NCBI RefSeq assembly: GCF_002192415.1
Contig: NZ_CP021780.1
Coordinates: 7,316,001 to 7,380,000 of the forward strand
Length of the DNA: 64,000 nucleotides
Direction: 5' to 3'
Origin: Paenibacillus donghaensis
GTDB lineage: Bacteria; Bacillota; Bacilli; Paenibacillales; Paenibacillaceae
How positions within the stretch are numbered: position 1 is the stretch's first letter; each line of letters starts with the position of its first letter. The translations under genes and the position numbers were made by a program. Positions 1 through 8,099 of this stretch are shown here, piece by piece. The notes under the pieces were generated by a model. It searched no databases, had not been told where the DNA came from, and was given only the letters and a program-made list of their open reading frames with translations.

Positions 1-1249
1 CCAGACTCTCCTCCTGCAGCGTACGGGCTGCTGCCAGCGCATCCTCCGGGAAATGGAGATGGCTGATGTTGGGAGCGGTAACAATCAAGCGGTCCGCGAC
101 TCCGCTTAACACTTCCATTACGCCCGCATAATCCTTATCCTGCGGCACTCCGATGATAGCCGTTACCCGCATGCCCCCATTCGGGTTCAGTGTCTGCATA
201 AGTTCGGCTACATAACGCGCCGAATCCCGGTGAATCGCTCCGTCGACAATGGTCAGCGGCTGCCGGCTGATGATCTCGCAGCGTCCCGGCCACTGCAGCT
301 GCCCCAGGCAGCTGCGCAGCATAGCCGCGTCCAGCGGTCCGTCGGCAATGTCCTCGCAGACGGCAATCGCGGCTGCCGCATTCAAGGCCTGGAACTCCCC
401 GAGCAGGGGGAGCGTCAGCTCCTCATACACCGCCCGGGCCGTCTCCACCTCGAAGCAGGTGCCCTCTGGACGGGTTGAGACCTGCCGCGCCCTGAACCCT
501 TCGCCATAGTAATGTTCGAAGGCGTTCGTCTGCTCTGCATGAGCAGCAGAACCGCCCCTATCCTCCCGCAGCTGCTTCTGTATCATGCCAAGAATCTGCG
601 GCTTCTGTTGGCTGATATACAGATGCTCTGTTGCCGGCTTGATAATCCCCAGCTTATGCCGGATGATGTTCTCCAGATCAGGCCCGAGGTTGGCGGTGTG
701 CTCCTCCATAATGGGGGTGATTACTGCCCAGCGGTTGTCCAGCACGTTGGTATCGTCGAATGTCCCGCCCCGCCCGCATTCCACCACAGTGAAGTCCGTC
801 TGCTGCTCGCGGAAATACAAGGCCGCAATGGCCAGAGCGACACCAACCGGACCTTGATATTCGTCTTCAGCAAGCCCACCCTCAATGCGGTTGAACCCTT
901 CACTCACTGCATTCCCCAGTCTTACGAAATCCTCCGCAGCTATCGCCCGGCCATTAACCCGTATGCGTTCCGTGAAATCGACCAGATGGGGGGAGGTGAA
1001 CAATCCCACCTTATAGCCCATATGGCCGAGCAGGGAGGAGATTAGGCGTGAGGTCGAGCCTTTGCCTTTGCTGCCGGTAACTAGTATGTATCGCTGATCA
1101 CGGTCCGGGCTGCCGGACAGATCCAATAAGGCTCGGGTCAGCTGCGGCTTGCGGACCTGTTCATCAAGGGTTTTCGTAAGATTAGGCACAGCTCTGAGAT
1201 AGGATCGGTAGATCATGTCTTCTACTTGGGACTGGGAATGGAGCAGCAT
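1..1249 (-). CDS. Divergent FolC/Mur-ligase-like ATP-dependent ligase (partial, 3' end outside window)
   Basis: The frame is open from an ATG at 1249, preceded by AGGGAGG, to the window edge, giving about 416 residues without a stop. The N-terminal half follows the folylpolyglutamate synthase/Mur ligase plan: a P-loop of the form GSKGKGST near residue 59, a GLFTSPHL segment, and ERIRVNG. Established FolC proteins use such a domain to add glutamate to folates. Two segments depart from what I expect of FolC: GRGGTFDDTN where GLGGRLDATN is usual, and EEHTANLG where a D-H pair is usual. The gene lies 14 bases behind a membrane protein gene and is probably co-transcribed with an N-formylglutamate-amidohydrolase-like gene. 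It could be ordinary folC or a paralog acting on another gamma-glutamyl acceptor; the C-terminus is missing. Confidence 0.8.
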   Translation of the reverse strand, partial: MLLHSQSQVEDMIYRSYLRAVPNLTKTLDEQVRKPQLTRALLDLSGSPDRDQRYILVTGSKGKGSTSRLISSLLGHMGYKVGLFTSPHLVDFTERIRVNGRAIAAEDFVRLGNAVSEGFNRIEGGLAEDEYQGPVGVALAIAALYFREQQTDFTVVECGRGGTFDDTNVLDNRWAVITPIMEEHTANLGPDLENIIRHKLGIIKPATEHLYISQQKPQILGMIQKQLREDRGGSAAHAEQTNAFEHYYGEGFRARQVSTRPEGTCFEVETARAVYEELTLPLLGEFQALNAAAAIAVCEDIADGPLDAAMLRSCLGQLQWPGRCEIISRQPLTIVDGAIHRDSARYVAELMQTLNPNGGMRVTAIIGVPQDKDYAGVMEVLSGVADRLIVTAPNISHLHFPEDALAAARTLQEESL

Positions 1250-1263
1250 GGTGATTCCTCCCT

Positions 1264-2397
1264 TTATTTGATTTTGGCCCGCTCTTCGGATAATGAGGTA
1301 TAGATAATGACCGGAAGCAGAACGAGCGAAACCAGCACGGTAAATGAAATACTCCAATTCAGGTCCTTATAGAGCTGCATAATAGTGAACAGCAGCGCAA
1401 TGACAGGCAGGATCAGTTTGTTCAGATGCTTGAGCAGCAGGGAATACATACTGCGCTTCACGATTACTGCTGTACCCATATTAGGAATGTCCAATTTCTT
1501 CCGCGCTAAAGCGGTGATCCCGATAAACAGGTGGCTGTCGATAAATTTCCGCTGCGAGTCCGAATCATCCACCTTTACCAATTGGTCAATATTCTCCGGA
1601 TCGATATCGAGAACAGGCAGCTTGATGCTGTGGCCGCCATACGTGATGATCAGCTGATCGGTTTCCTCCAGGCCCAGCAGTTTCCGCACATTGGGATGGA
1701 CCCGGCACAGATTCAGATGCTCATCAAAAGGAAAGGTATAGCCTGTGCGCAGCTCCAGCTCCCGCTTGCCGATAAACAGCTGCGCCAGCCACGGGAAGAA
1801 CCGCTTGAAGACCGGACGAATGATCGCCCGTTCAAGCCCTCTTCGCAGCCAGGAACGCCGTTTAGGGATGTGTCTGCCCATGGTGATGACCAACTTGTCT
1901 TCGGCCGTTAGGGTTCCCAGCAATAGCTTCGCATACCGGTTCAGATAGAGGGCGTCAGGAGCGGCGTCAGAGTCTGCTTGCAGCGTCAGGTTCAGCCGGT
2001 GTCCATTCACAGGGTTCACCACCTCGACGTTCTCGGAGAAGGCTTCAATCAGAGCAGGGCAGGCTCTAACCTGTGAACCGGAGATTTCCTCCACTCGGGG
2101 CATCTTAGCCGTAATGATCCCGAAGGCAGGCGGAGTCACCGTTAATTGGCTGGGAGATAGGCTGCCGAGGGCCATCCGGGCCCGCTTGGACAGGCGCAGC
2201 TCCTCTCTGGGTACAGGCTTCTTGGGGTCGGTTAGCAGCAGGCAGGTTACGGAAAGGGCCCCTTGTTCCAGAGCAACTTGTACAAAAAGATAAGGTCTCC
2301 ATCCCAGCTCATTGATCTGCTCCGCATTTAATGTAATGGCCGGAAGCGGATGGAAGCTGCAATCCTCCTGTACACGGAAGGTATGCTCAGCGGCCAT
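1264..2397 (-). CDS. Membrane-anchored protein with repeated swapped-hairpin-like beta motifs, function unknown
   Basis: A 377-residue protein. An in-frame GTG lies three codons upstream, but AGGAGG abuts it directly and stands 8 bases before the ATG at 2397, so the ATG is preferred. I do not recognise the family by name. A pattern of hydrophobic strand, then R/A-x-x-L-x-h-x-x-x-D-x-L-x-V, occurs four times: RARMALGSLSPSQLTV, RYAKLLLGTLTAEDKLVI, NVRKLLGLEETDQLII and LARKKLDIPNMGTAVIV. This resembles the halves of double-psi beta-barrel or AbrB-like folds (inference). Two hydrophobic helices close to the C-terminus suggest membrane anchoring with the beta region on one face. It starts 1 base after the upstream gene's stop, so translational coupling is likely. 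Confidence 0.75.
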   Translation of the reverse strand: MAAEHTFRVQEDCSFHPLPAITLNAEQINELGWRPYLFVQVALEQGALSVTCLLLTDPKKPVPREELRLSKRARMALGSLSPSQLTVTPPAFGIITAKMPRVEEISGSQVRACPALIEAFSENVEVVNPVNGHRLNLTLQADSDAAPDALYLNRYAKLLLGTLTAEDKLVITMGRHIPKRRSWLRRGLERAIIRPVFKRFFPWLAQLFIGKRELELRTGYTFPFDEHLNLCRVHPNVRKLLGLEETDQLIITYGGHSIKLPVLDIDPENIDQLVKVDDSDSQRKFIDSHLFIGITALARKKLDIPNMGTAVIVKRSMYSLLLKHLNKLILPVIALLFTIMQLYKDLNWSISFTVLVSLVLLPVIIYTSLSEERAKIK

Positions 2398-2398
2398 G

Positions 2399-3049
2399 TC
2401 AGACACCTCCTAACAGGTTGACAATCTGTACTAGAGAATCGACTGTGCTCTGCAGGAGCATGGGGGCTTCCGGGTTGCGGTATCTCCGGTTAATCTCCAT
2501 TTGAATGCTCTGAACCTGCAGCTCTCTGGAGCAGAAGGAGGTGATCGTGCCCGGATGGGAAGCCGCGAAGGTGTGATTCTGTTCCACCATGCGGATGCCG
2601 TTCGTATGGAATAGCTGCACGATCCGGTTCACCTCTTGCTGCTGAATCGAGGCTCCATGCAGGGTGCCCAGATCGACATCGAAGTCTCTCGATTCCGCTG
2701 CGCCATGGATATCGATCACATAAGGGATGGAATGGGCCTGGATCAGCCCGGCAAGAGCTGCCTTGTATTCACCGCCAAGTATATAGTTCGGGTCCTCCAG
2801 AGAGAAGCTGCTCGAATAGATAGCGTGGCAGCGGGTAAGCTTCTGTACGCATAGAAGCAACGCGCCGGTGAACATATCGGCCGGTTTGATAGCGCCTTCT
2901 CTATATTGGTTGATGGCATGCGGAGCCGACAGCAGAACCGGGACAGAGCCTTCGATGAGGGTATAAGGAGGTTCTGTTCCCAGCTCGCCGAAATAACTGT
3001 TTCTTGAGAATGGCTGCTCGCAGGCAGTAATGGAATTTATGATAAGCAA
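2399..3049 (-). CDS. N-formylglutamate amidohydrolase family protein
   Basis: 216 residues. The start is a TTG at 3049, the only usable start: an in-frame stop precedes it, and AAAGGA lies 7 bases upstream. Visible family marks are LLSAPHA near residue 39 (putative metal-binding His44), a PADMFTG segment (Asp58), VIDIHGA near 111 (Asp113, His115), and a C-terminal MEINRRYR. Members of this family are metal-dependent amidohydrolases; HutG-type enzymes release formate from N-formylglutamate, and others cut different acyl-amides. It is the first gene of the three-gene minus-strand unit and has no histidine-utilisation neighbours, so the histidine-pathway role is not supported by context. Substrate unknown. 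Confidence 0.8.
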   Translation of the reverse strand: MLIINSITACEQPFSRNSYFGELGTEPPYTLIEGSVPVLLSAPHAINQYREGAIKPADMFTGALLLCVQKLTRCHAIYSSSFSLEDPNYILGGEYKAALAGLIQAHSIPYVIDIHGAAESRDFDVDLGTLHGASIQQQEVNRIVQLFHTNGIRMVEQNHTFAASHPGTITSFCSRELQVQSIQMEINRRYRNPEAPMLLQSTVDSLVQIVNLLGGV

Positions 3050-3093
3050 TCACCAGTCCTTTGTGAAAATATAAGAATTGATATGCTGCAAGC

Positions 3094-3166
3094 TATAATT
3101 TATCCTTCTATTTCTCGCTGAAATGGTACCGTCCTTATAAAAGGACGGCAAAGCCGTTTCCACTTG
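3094..3166 (+). repeat. Family A intergenic palindromic repeat, copy 1
   Basis: About 73 bases of non-coding DNA reading TAATTTATCC, then TTTCTCGCTGAAA, an inner stem CCGTCCTT-ATA-AAAGGACGG, then AAGCCGTTTCCACTTG. The inner palindrome is nested inside a weaker outer pairing of GAAA with TTTC. Close copies lie at 44414-44485 (inverted), 49347-49410 and 50139-50207. I know no name for it. Confidence 0.8.
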
Positions 3167-3183
3167 TTTGCTGGTATTATATT

Positions 3184-3226
3184 TTCAAAAAACCAGCAGA
3201 TCTCCTTCCGGAGACTTGCTGGTTTC
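3184..3226 (-). terminator. Intrinsic terminator after udk
   Basis: Stem AACCAGCA at 3191-3198 pairs with TGCTGGTT at 3217-3224, with further pairing of TCTCC and GGAGA inside. Read on the minus strand the hairpin is followed by a T-run. It lies just past the uridine kinase stop codon. Confidence 0.8.
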
Positions 3227-3242
3227 TACATTTCTGCACTGC

Positions 3243-3878
3243 TTAAGCCCGGGTCCACTGTTGGTCGCCCGATAAATATTTGGCGGTTAATACAGACAGC
3301 AGCTCAATGCCTACCTGATTCTCGCCGCCTTCGGGGATGATCAGATCCGCATATTTCTTGGACGGCTCAATAAAAGCCTCGTGCATCGGCTTCACAGTCG
3401 TCAGATATTGCAAATGAATCGAACGGATGGTGCGTCCGCGTTCCTCAATATCCCGCAGCACCCGGCGGAGGATGCGCACATCGGGGTCGGTATCGACGAA
3501 TACCTTGATGTTCAGCTGTTCTCTAAGCTTCTCGTCGGAGAGCACATGCAAGCCTTCGAGAATAACAATGTTGTTCGGCTTCAGCTCCACAGTATGCTCC
3601 GTGGAGCGTGCATGTACGGTGAAGTCGTAGACCGGAGCATAAGCAGCTTGTCCCTGCTGCAGGCAGGTGAGGTGCTCGATCAGCAGTTCGGTGTCGAAGG
3701 CCAGCGGATGATCATAGTTGATCGCCGCCCGTTCTTCCATGCCGAGATGGGAATGATCCTTATAGTAGTTATCCTGAGATATGAACGTCACTTTGTCTGA
3801 GCCCAGGCGGTCAATGACAGACCTGGCGACCGTTGTTTTGCCGGAGCCGGTTCCCCCGGCGATCCCGATTATAAGCAT
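3243..3878 (-). CDS. udk: Uridine kinase (uridine/cytidine salvage)
   Basis: 211 residues, full length for the family. Uridine kinase phosphorylates uridine and cytidine to UMP and CMP in pyrimidine salvage, in the cytoplasm. The Walker A loop GIAGGTGSGKTT is at residues 5-16. FISQDNYYKD and NYDHPLAFD follow, as in Udk, then ILEGLHVL and a lid region with DTDPDVRILRRVLRDIEERG. The start is the ATG at 3878; GGGAGG lies about 13 bases upstream, which is a long spacing, but no better in-frame start exists. It is a single-gene unit ended by its own hairpin, divergent from the threonine aldolase gene. Confidence 0.93.
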   Translation of the reverse strand: MLIIGIAGGTGSGKTTVARSVIDRLGSDKVTFISQDNYYKDHSHLGMEERAAINYDHPLAFDTELLIEHLTCLQQGQAAYAPVYDFTVHARSTEHTVELKPNNIVILEGLHVLSDEKLREQLNIKVFVDTDPDVRILRRVLRDIEERGRTIRSIHLQYLTTVKPMHEAFIEPSKKYADLIIPEGGENQVGIELLSVLTAKYLSGDQQWTRA

Positions 3879-4053
3879 GGTGTAATTATATCCTCCCTAA
3901 GCAATTGCCTTTGCAATTCCAATATTGTAGCACAGCGTCAACTTTTTTTCATCCTGCAACTGCACAGCTGCCCGCTAAACGGCAAATTCTCTGCTAAGAT
4001 AAGAGAAACAGGAATTTTCATTCCAGTAGAAGAAGAATAAGGGAGCTGAGCTA

Positions 4054-5148
4054 ATGAATAAATCCGGAAGTCTGGCAGAGCTGTACCGGGAAACACCCTA
4101 TAAATTGGCGGGCCATGGGCAGCGGAATATAGGGGTACTGCAAGAGGCGTTTCGGCAAATTGATGCGGAAATGAACAGCGATATGTATGGATCAGGCCGA
4201 TTAATTGAAGAGTTCCAGCAGGAGATGGCCGGGGTATTAGGGAAAGAGACGGCTGTATTCTTCCCGAGCGGCACCATGGCGCAGCAAATTGCCTTGAGAT
4301 TAGCCTGTGACCGCACAGGCGTAAAGAAGGTGGCGTACCATCCGCTCTGCCATCTGGAAATTCATGAGCAGGACGGGCTGAAGGAGCTGCATCAGATCGA
4401 AACGGTGCTGCTGGCCGACAAGGACAGCCTGATCACCCTGCAGGATGTGCAGAGCATGCCGGACGATGTGGCCTGCCTGCTGCTGGAGCTGCCGCAGCGC
4501 GAGATTGGAGGGCAGCTGCCCGATTATGCGGAGCTTGCGGCGATCTCGGCCTATTGCCGGGAGCAGAGAATCTGGCTGCACCTGGACGGAGCGAGGCTGT
4601 TTGAAGTGCTGCCCTATTACGGGAAGACGGCTGCTGAGATTTGTGGGCTTTTTGACAGTGTATACATCTCGTTCTACAAAGGCCTTGGCGGGATTGCGGG
4701 TGCTGTGCTGGCAGGTGCTGCCGAGTTCACCCAACCCTCGAAGGTGTGGAAACGCAGGTATGGCGGTGATCTGATCAGCCTGTACCCTTACATTCTTAGT
4801 GCAAGCTACTATTACCATCTGAGAGTGGGGCGGATGCAGCAGTATTACGAAGAAGCCAAAGAGCTGGCCGCCATGCTGAACCAGGTTGAGGGAGTATCTA
4901 CCCTGCCAGAGGTTCCTGTCTCCAATATGTTCCACCTGCATTTCGGTCTCTCTCGAAGCAAGCTGGAGCCGATCCTCGCTGACGTTTACGAAGCCACCGG
5001 CGTGGGGATCACTCCGGCGGCAAGAGAGACGGGCGTATCCTCCGCGTATTGCGAAATCAACGTTGGCGACAGCTATGGAGCGATCCCCAAGGATAAGGTG
5101 AAGGAAGCGGCCTCCCTGCTGCATAAGCTTCTTGCAGAGTCACGATAA
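4054..5148 (+). CDS. Threonine aldolase / beta-eliminating lyase family PLP enzyme
   Basis: 364 residues, preceded by AAGGGAG. The fold-type I PLP pattern is clear: FFPSGTMAQQIAL near 69 (phosphate-binding turn), HLDGAR at 176-181 (Asp178 for the pyridine nitrogen), and the Schiff-base lysine in SFYKGLGG (Lys209). Low-specificity L-threonine aldolases of this family split L-threonine or L-allo-threonine into glycine and acetaldehyde; other members are lyases on related beta-hydroxy amino acids. The exact substrate cannot be read from sequence. It is monocistronic between udk, which is divergent, and a convergent glycosyltransferase operon, with a shared hairpin at its end. Confidence 0.85.
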   Translation: MNKSGSLAELYRETPYKLAGHGQRNIGVLQEAFRQIDAEMNSDMYGSGRLIEEFQQEMAGVLGKETAVFFPSGTMAQQIALRLACDRTGVKKVAYHPLCHLEIHEQDGLKELHQIETVLLADKDSLITLQDVQSMPDDVACLLLELPQREIGGQLPDYAELAAISAYCREQRIWLHLDGARLFEVLPYYGKTAAEICGLFDSVYISFYKGLGGIAGAVLAGAAEFTQPSKVWKRRYGGDLISLYPYILSASYYYHLRVGRMQQYYEEAKELAAMLNQVEGVSTLPEVPVSNMFHLHFGLSRSKLEPILADVYEATGVGITPAARETGVSSAYCEINVGDSYGAIPKDKVKEAASLLHKLLAESR

Positions 5149-5160
5149 TAAAGGAAAGCG

Positions 5161-5201
5161 AAGAAGCGGAGGCGTCCTTAACAGGATGGCCTCCGCTTCT
5201 T
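5161..5201. terminator. Bidirectional intrinsic terminator between convergent genes
   Basis: A 13-bp perfect stem, AAGAAGCGGAGGC at 5161-5173 with GCCTCCGCTTCTT at 5189-5201, lies between the two convergent stop codons. T-rich sequence follows on the plus strand and a weaker T-rich stretch on the minus strand. Confidence 0.85.
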
Positions 5202-5202
5202 C

Positions 5203-6519
5203 TTATTTGCCCAACAGCGAACGCAGCAGGGAGACCCGCAGCAGCTGCTTTTTGAACAATTTGACCCGGAACTGGCTCTTCAGCCGGCTGTAGCTGGGTG
5301 GACTATGCTTGGCCGCCCAGGTGTACATCGATTTGAAATCGGTGTGGCTCTTGGCGGAATTCATCAGATAATAGAAAATGGTGTCATAGACATTATGGTT
5401 AAACCACTCGTTCATTTCCTTTGGGCTGTAGCCATATTGGTCGATGGCCTTGCCCCGGATCAGCCGCTTCTCCTCCAGGTTCTCAATCAGGAAATCCTGG
5501 CTGAGATGGAAGGTGATATTGTTTCCATGCACCCTGTACACACCGGCAATCACATCGATGAATCCGGCATCGCCGATCAGAAGCGAACGCAGGTAGATCG
5601 ATGCATCATTGACCATGTTCATCCCGAGAATATCCATCTCCATCAGCGCCTCGCGCCGGAAGAGGGTGGTCAATGTGGAGGCGGGTTTCGGATACCCTTG
5701 CTGCTCGAAATTCATGAAATACACCCGCTTGTCGATGACAGGAGCGAGCCCGAGACTGGATACATCCAGCTTGCGGCTCTGGGAATATTGCATGAACACA
5801 TTGGCCGCGACGAAGGATAGCCCCGGATGCTGCAGATGAAAGCGGACGGCTTTGCTGTAATAATTCATATCTACCAGATAATCATCGTCGTCGAGAAAAT
5901 GCACGAATTCCCCGTCGGCATGGGCGGCGAACGCCTTGCGGCGGTTGTTGCCCGGCCCGCTGTTGGTTTCACTGCGCATGAAGATCACACGTGGGTCTGC
6001 TCCGAAGCGCTGCTCCATCAGTTCGGCGGTGCCATCGGTGGAGCAGTCGTCAATAACTGTGATTTCCTTGTTCGGGTAGTCCTGGCCGAGGATGCTCTGA
6101 ACTGCTTTAGAGAGGAAATCCTTGCGGTTATAGGTGGTGATAATCACGCTCACCTTGGGATAATCGGCCGGGTTCAGACCGGGCAGGATGTCCTTCACCC
6201 CGACTGAGGCGTTGCCGACGGTGTCCAGCCAGGCTTGCCAGGCAGCGGGAAGCTCCTCCGGCAGGGTGTCGAATTGCTCAGCCAGATAATAGAGCAGGCT
6301 GTCCCGGGAGGCTCTGCCCTGCGAGAAGGCCAGCAGCACGGTGGACAAGGTAGTCAGGTGCTCCCGGAGGGCCGCATCTCCTTGCTTGTCGATCCATGTG
6401 CGGCCGCTGTTCAAGACTTCGGCGCCATGGGCCTCTGCAAGCGGAGCGGGTGCAGCCTGCTCCGCCAGCCAGGTCAGATATAATGTGCAGGCTTGTTTCA
6501 GCTGTGCCTGATGATCCAT
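5203..6519 (-). CDS. GT2 family glycosyltransferase
   Basis: 438 residues from the ATG at 6519; AAAGGAGG lies 7 bases upstream, and an in-frame TTG two codons earlier is too close to it. An N-terminal region of about 130 residues, mostly helical, precedes a GT-A domain. VSVIITTYNRKDFLSKAV opens it, followed by ITVIDDCSTDGT and the metal-binding HFLDDDDYL. Inverting GT2 enzymes transfer sugar from NDP-sugars on the cytoplasmic face of the membrane. It is the last gene of the minus-strand polysaccharide unit, 32 bases behind the flippase. Donor and acceptor unknown. Confidence 0.87.
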   Translation of the reverse strand: MDHQAQLKQACTLYLTWLAEQAAPAPLAEAHGAEVLNSGRTWIDKQGDAALREHLTTLSTVLLAFSQGRASRDSLLYYLAEQFDTLPEELPAAWQAWLDTVGNASVGVKDILPGLNPADYPKVSVIITTYNRKDFLSKAVQSILGQDYPNKEITVIDDCSTDGTAELMEQRFGADPRVIFMRSETNSGPGNNRRKAFAAHADGEFVHFLDDDDYLVDMNYYSKAVRFHLQHPGLSFVAANVFMQYSQSRKLDVSSLGLAPVIDKRVYFMNFEQQGYPKPASTLTTLFRREALMEMDILGMNMVNDASIYLRSLLIGDAGFIDVIAGVYRVHGNNITFHLSQDFLIENLEEKRLIRGKAIDQYGYSPKEMNEWFNHNVYDTIFYYLMNSAKSHTDFKSMYTWAAKHSPPSYSRLKSQFRVKLFKKQLLRVSLLRSLLGK

Positions 6520-6551
6520 GTACAATCCTCCTTTATCGATTAGACGGCCGG

Positions 6552-8099
6552 TTATTTCGACATTTCGTTAACAGGGGCAGCAGGGCTGAACTTGCCTCTG
6601 AGCTTGTTTTTATATTGCTTGAGATGGCTTGCGGTATACACGAACACTTCGCGCTCTATTAATGAAGCTACTGTGAAATAGAGTGGAAGGATCACGGCTC
6701 CCAGCAGCATTCCCCACAGAATAACCCCTGCATAGGAGGTGATGTTGAGGTTGAAGGCGTTCGTGATCGCAACGATGGCGGCGAATACCGCCACATTGGT
6801 CAGCCAGCGTCTGAAGGTGATCCAGGGACTGCGTTCCAGTAGCACCTTATTTGCATAAATTACGATATCTATCGAGCGGTACAAGAGAGCCACGATCGTT
6901 CCCATCAACACCCCGTAGATTCCCATGAATGTGACAAAAACAATCGAAGCCGTCAGGTTAATGACTGATTCGAGAATCGAGCGGCTCTGTGTATTCTTGA
7001 AATGCCCGGCTATGGTAATGACATTATTGGATGACGTGCGCGCGTTGGTCAGCAGCTTGACGGCTACGAACAGGAATGGCAGCCAATAATCAATATAATT
7101 CACATCGGTCACCCCGGCCGTATACAGCTTCATAAAAGGCAGGATCAGAATATAAGCGACGGTCAGGATGGAGAAGATCAGTCCCATGAAATAGACCTCG
7201 TAGGCATCATGCAATTTCATGAACGCCTGCTTACTCTCATGATAGCTCTGGCCCAACGCCGACTTGACGCTGCCGTTGATCATCTGCACGATATTGTCGA
7301 CAATGGTGAAGATCATGTTGTACATCACATAGATGCTGACCACCTTCAGGTTGGTGAAGATCGTCAGAATGATGACATGGGTATTGCGGAACACCAGATA
7401 GGATACCTCATGCACCAGCACCGAGTTCTTCTGTCCAATGGCGGCGAAGTCCGGCTTCAGGCTCAGGTCAATCCAGCTGTAGTTCTTCTTCATATAAATG
7501 TAGAATACGACGATCTGCAGCAGCGTCAGCACGAAGAATGAAGCCTGTACCGCGATGATATCGACGCCCTGCAGCAGCAGGATGATCCGCACCACATTGT
7601 TCAGGATATTGGCCGCTGTCACAATTGAGGTTTCGACATAGCTTTTACCTTCGGCAATCAGCAGGATGCGGAATTTCCCCTGAAAATAATAGTTGATCGC
7701 TCCGCCCAGCCCGGTGAACAGGATAATTACCATGATGCTCAGCTTGCTGATCTCGGAGCTGATGACCAGCGGATAGATCACCGCCAGCAGCAGGACGGCG
7801 AAGAAATAATAAATCCCTGTTTTTCTGTAATAGGTGGAGGTGGCTGCCAGGATCGAGTTGATCTGGCTCTTGTCGTTGGAGGCTATCGGTTTATAGAGTG
7901 CCTGCATCGACGCAGCGCCCACTCCTGCTTCCAGCAGGGCCAGATAGCTGATAATCTGCACGATCGAAGCGATCAGCCCGTTGGCCTCTGAGCCATAGTT
8001 CACCATGATCAGGCGGGGAATGAAGAATCCCAGTATAATCGTGATGATCTGGCTGCCCATGCCAAAAATCAGATTAAGAATGCTCCGTTTGGCTCTCAT
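6552..8099 (-). CDS. Wzx-type polysaccharide flippase / MATE-like exporter
   Basis: 515 residues starting at the ATG at 8099 behind AAAGGGGGC. A longer open frame upstream only shadows the preceding gene. The protein is hydrophobic throughout with about 12-14 candidate membrane helices. Its start, MRAKRSILNLIFGMGSQI, and an early PRLIMVNYGSEANGL segment fit oligosaccharide-lipid flippases. Such proteins move undecaprenyl-linked repeat units across the membrane. The start overlaps the end of the pyruvyl-transferase-like gene by 26 bases, so the two are translationally coupled. Confidence 0.88.
   Translation of the reverse strand: MRAKRSILNLIFGMGSQIITIILGFFIPRLIMVNYGSEANGLIASIVQIISYLALLEAGVGAASMQALYKPIASNDKSQINSILAATSTYYRKTGIYYFFAVLLLAVIYPLVISSEISKLSIMVIILFTGLGGAINYYFQGKFRILLIAEGKSYVETSIVTAANILNNVVRIILLLQGVDIIAVQASFFVLTLLQIVVFYIYMKKNYSWIDLSLKPDFAAIGQKNSVLVHEVSYLVFRNTHVIILTIFTNLKVVSIYVMYNMIFTIVDNIVQMINGSVKSALGQSYHESKQAFMKLHDAYEVYFMGLIFSILTVAYILILPFMKLYTAGVTDVNYIDYWLPFLFVAVKLLTNARTSSNNVITIAGHFKNTQSRSILESVINLTASIVFVTFMGIYGVLMGTIVALLYRSIDIVIYANKVLLERSPWITFRRWLTNVAVFAAIVAITNAFNLNITSYAGVILWGMLLGAVILPLYFTVASLIEREVFVYTASHLKQYKNKLRGKFSPAAPVNEMSK

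Noticed and set aside
230..1045. Plus-strand frames in the first kilobase
   Set aside because: They lie opposite the FolC/Mur-ligase-like gene, whose frame is open throughout with clear motifs and a ribosome site.
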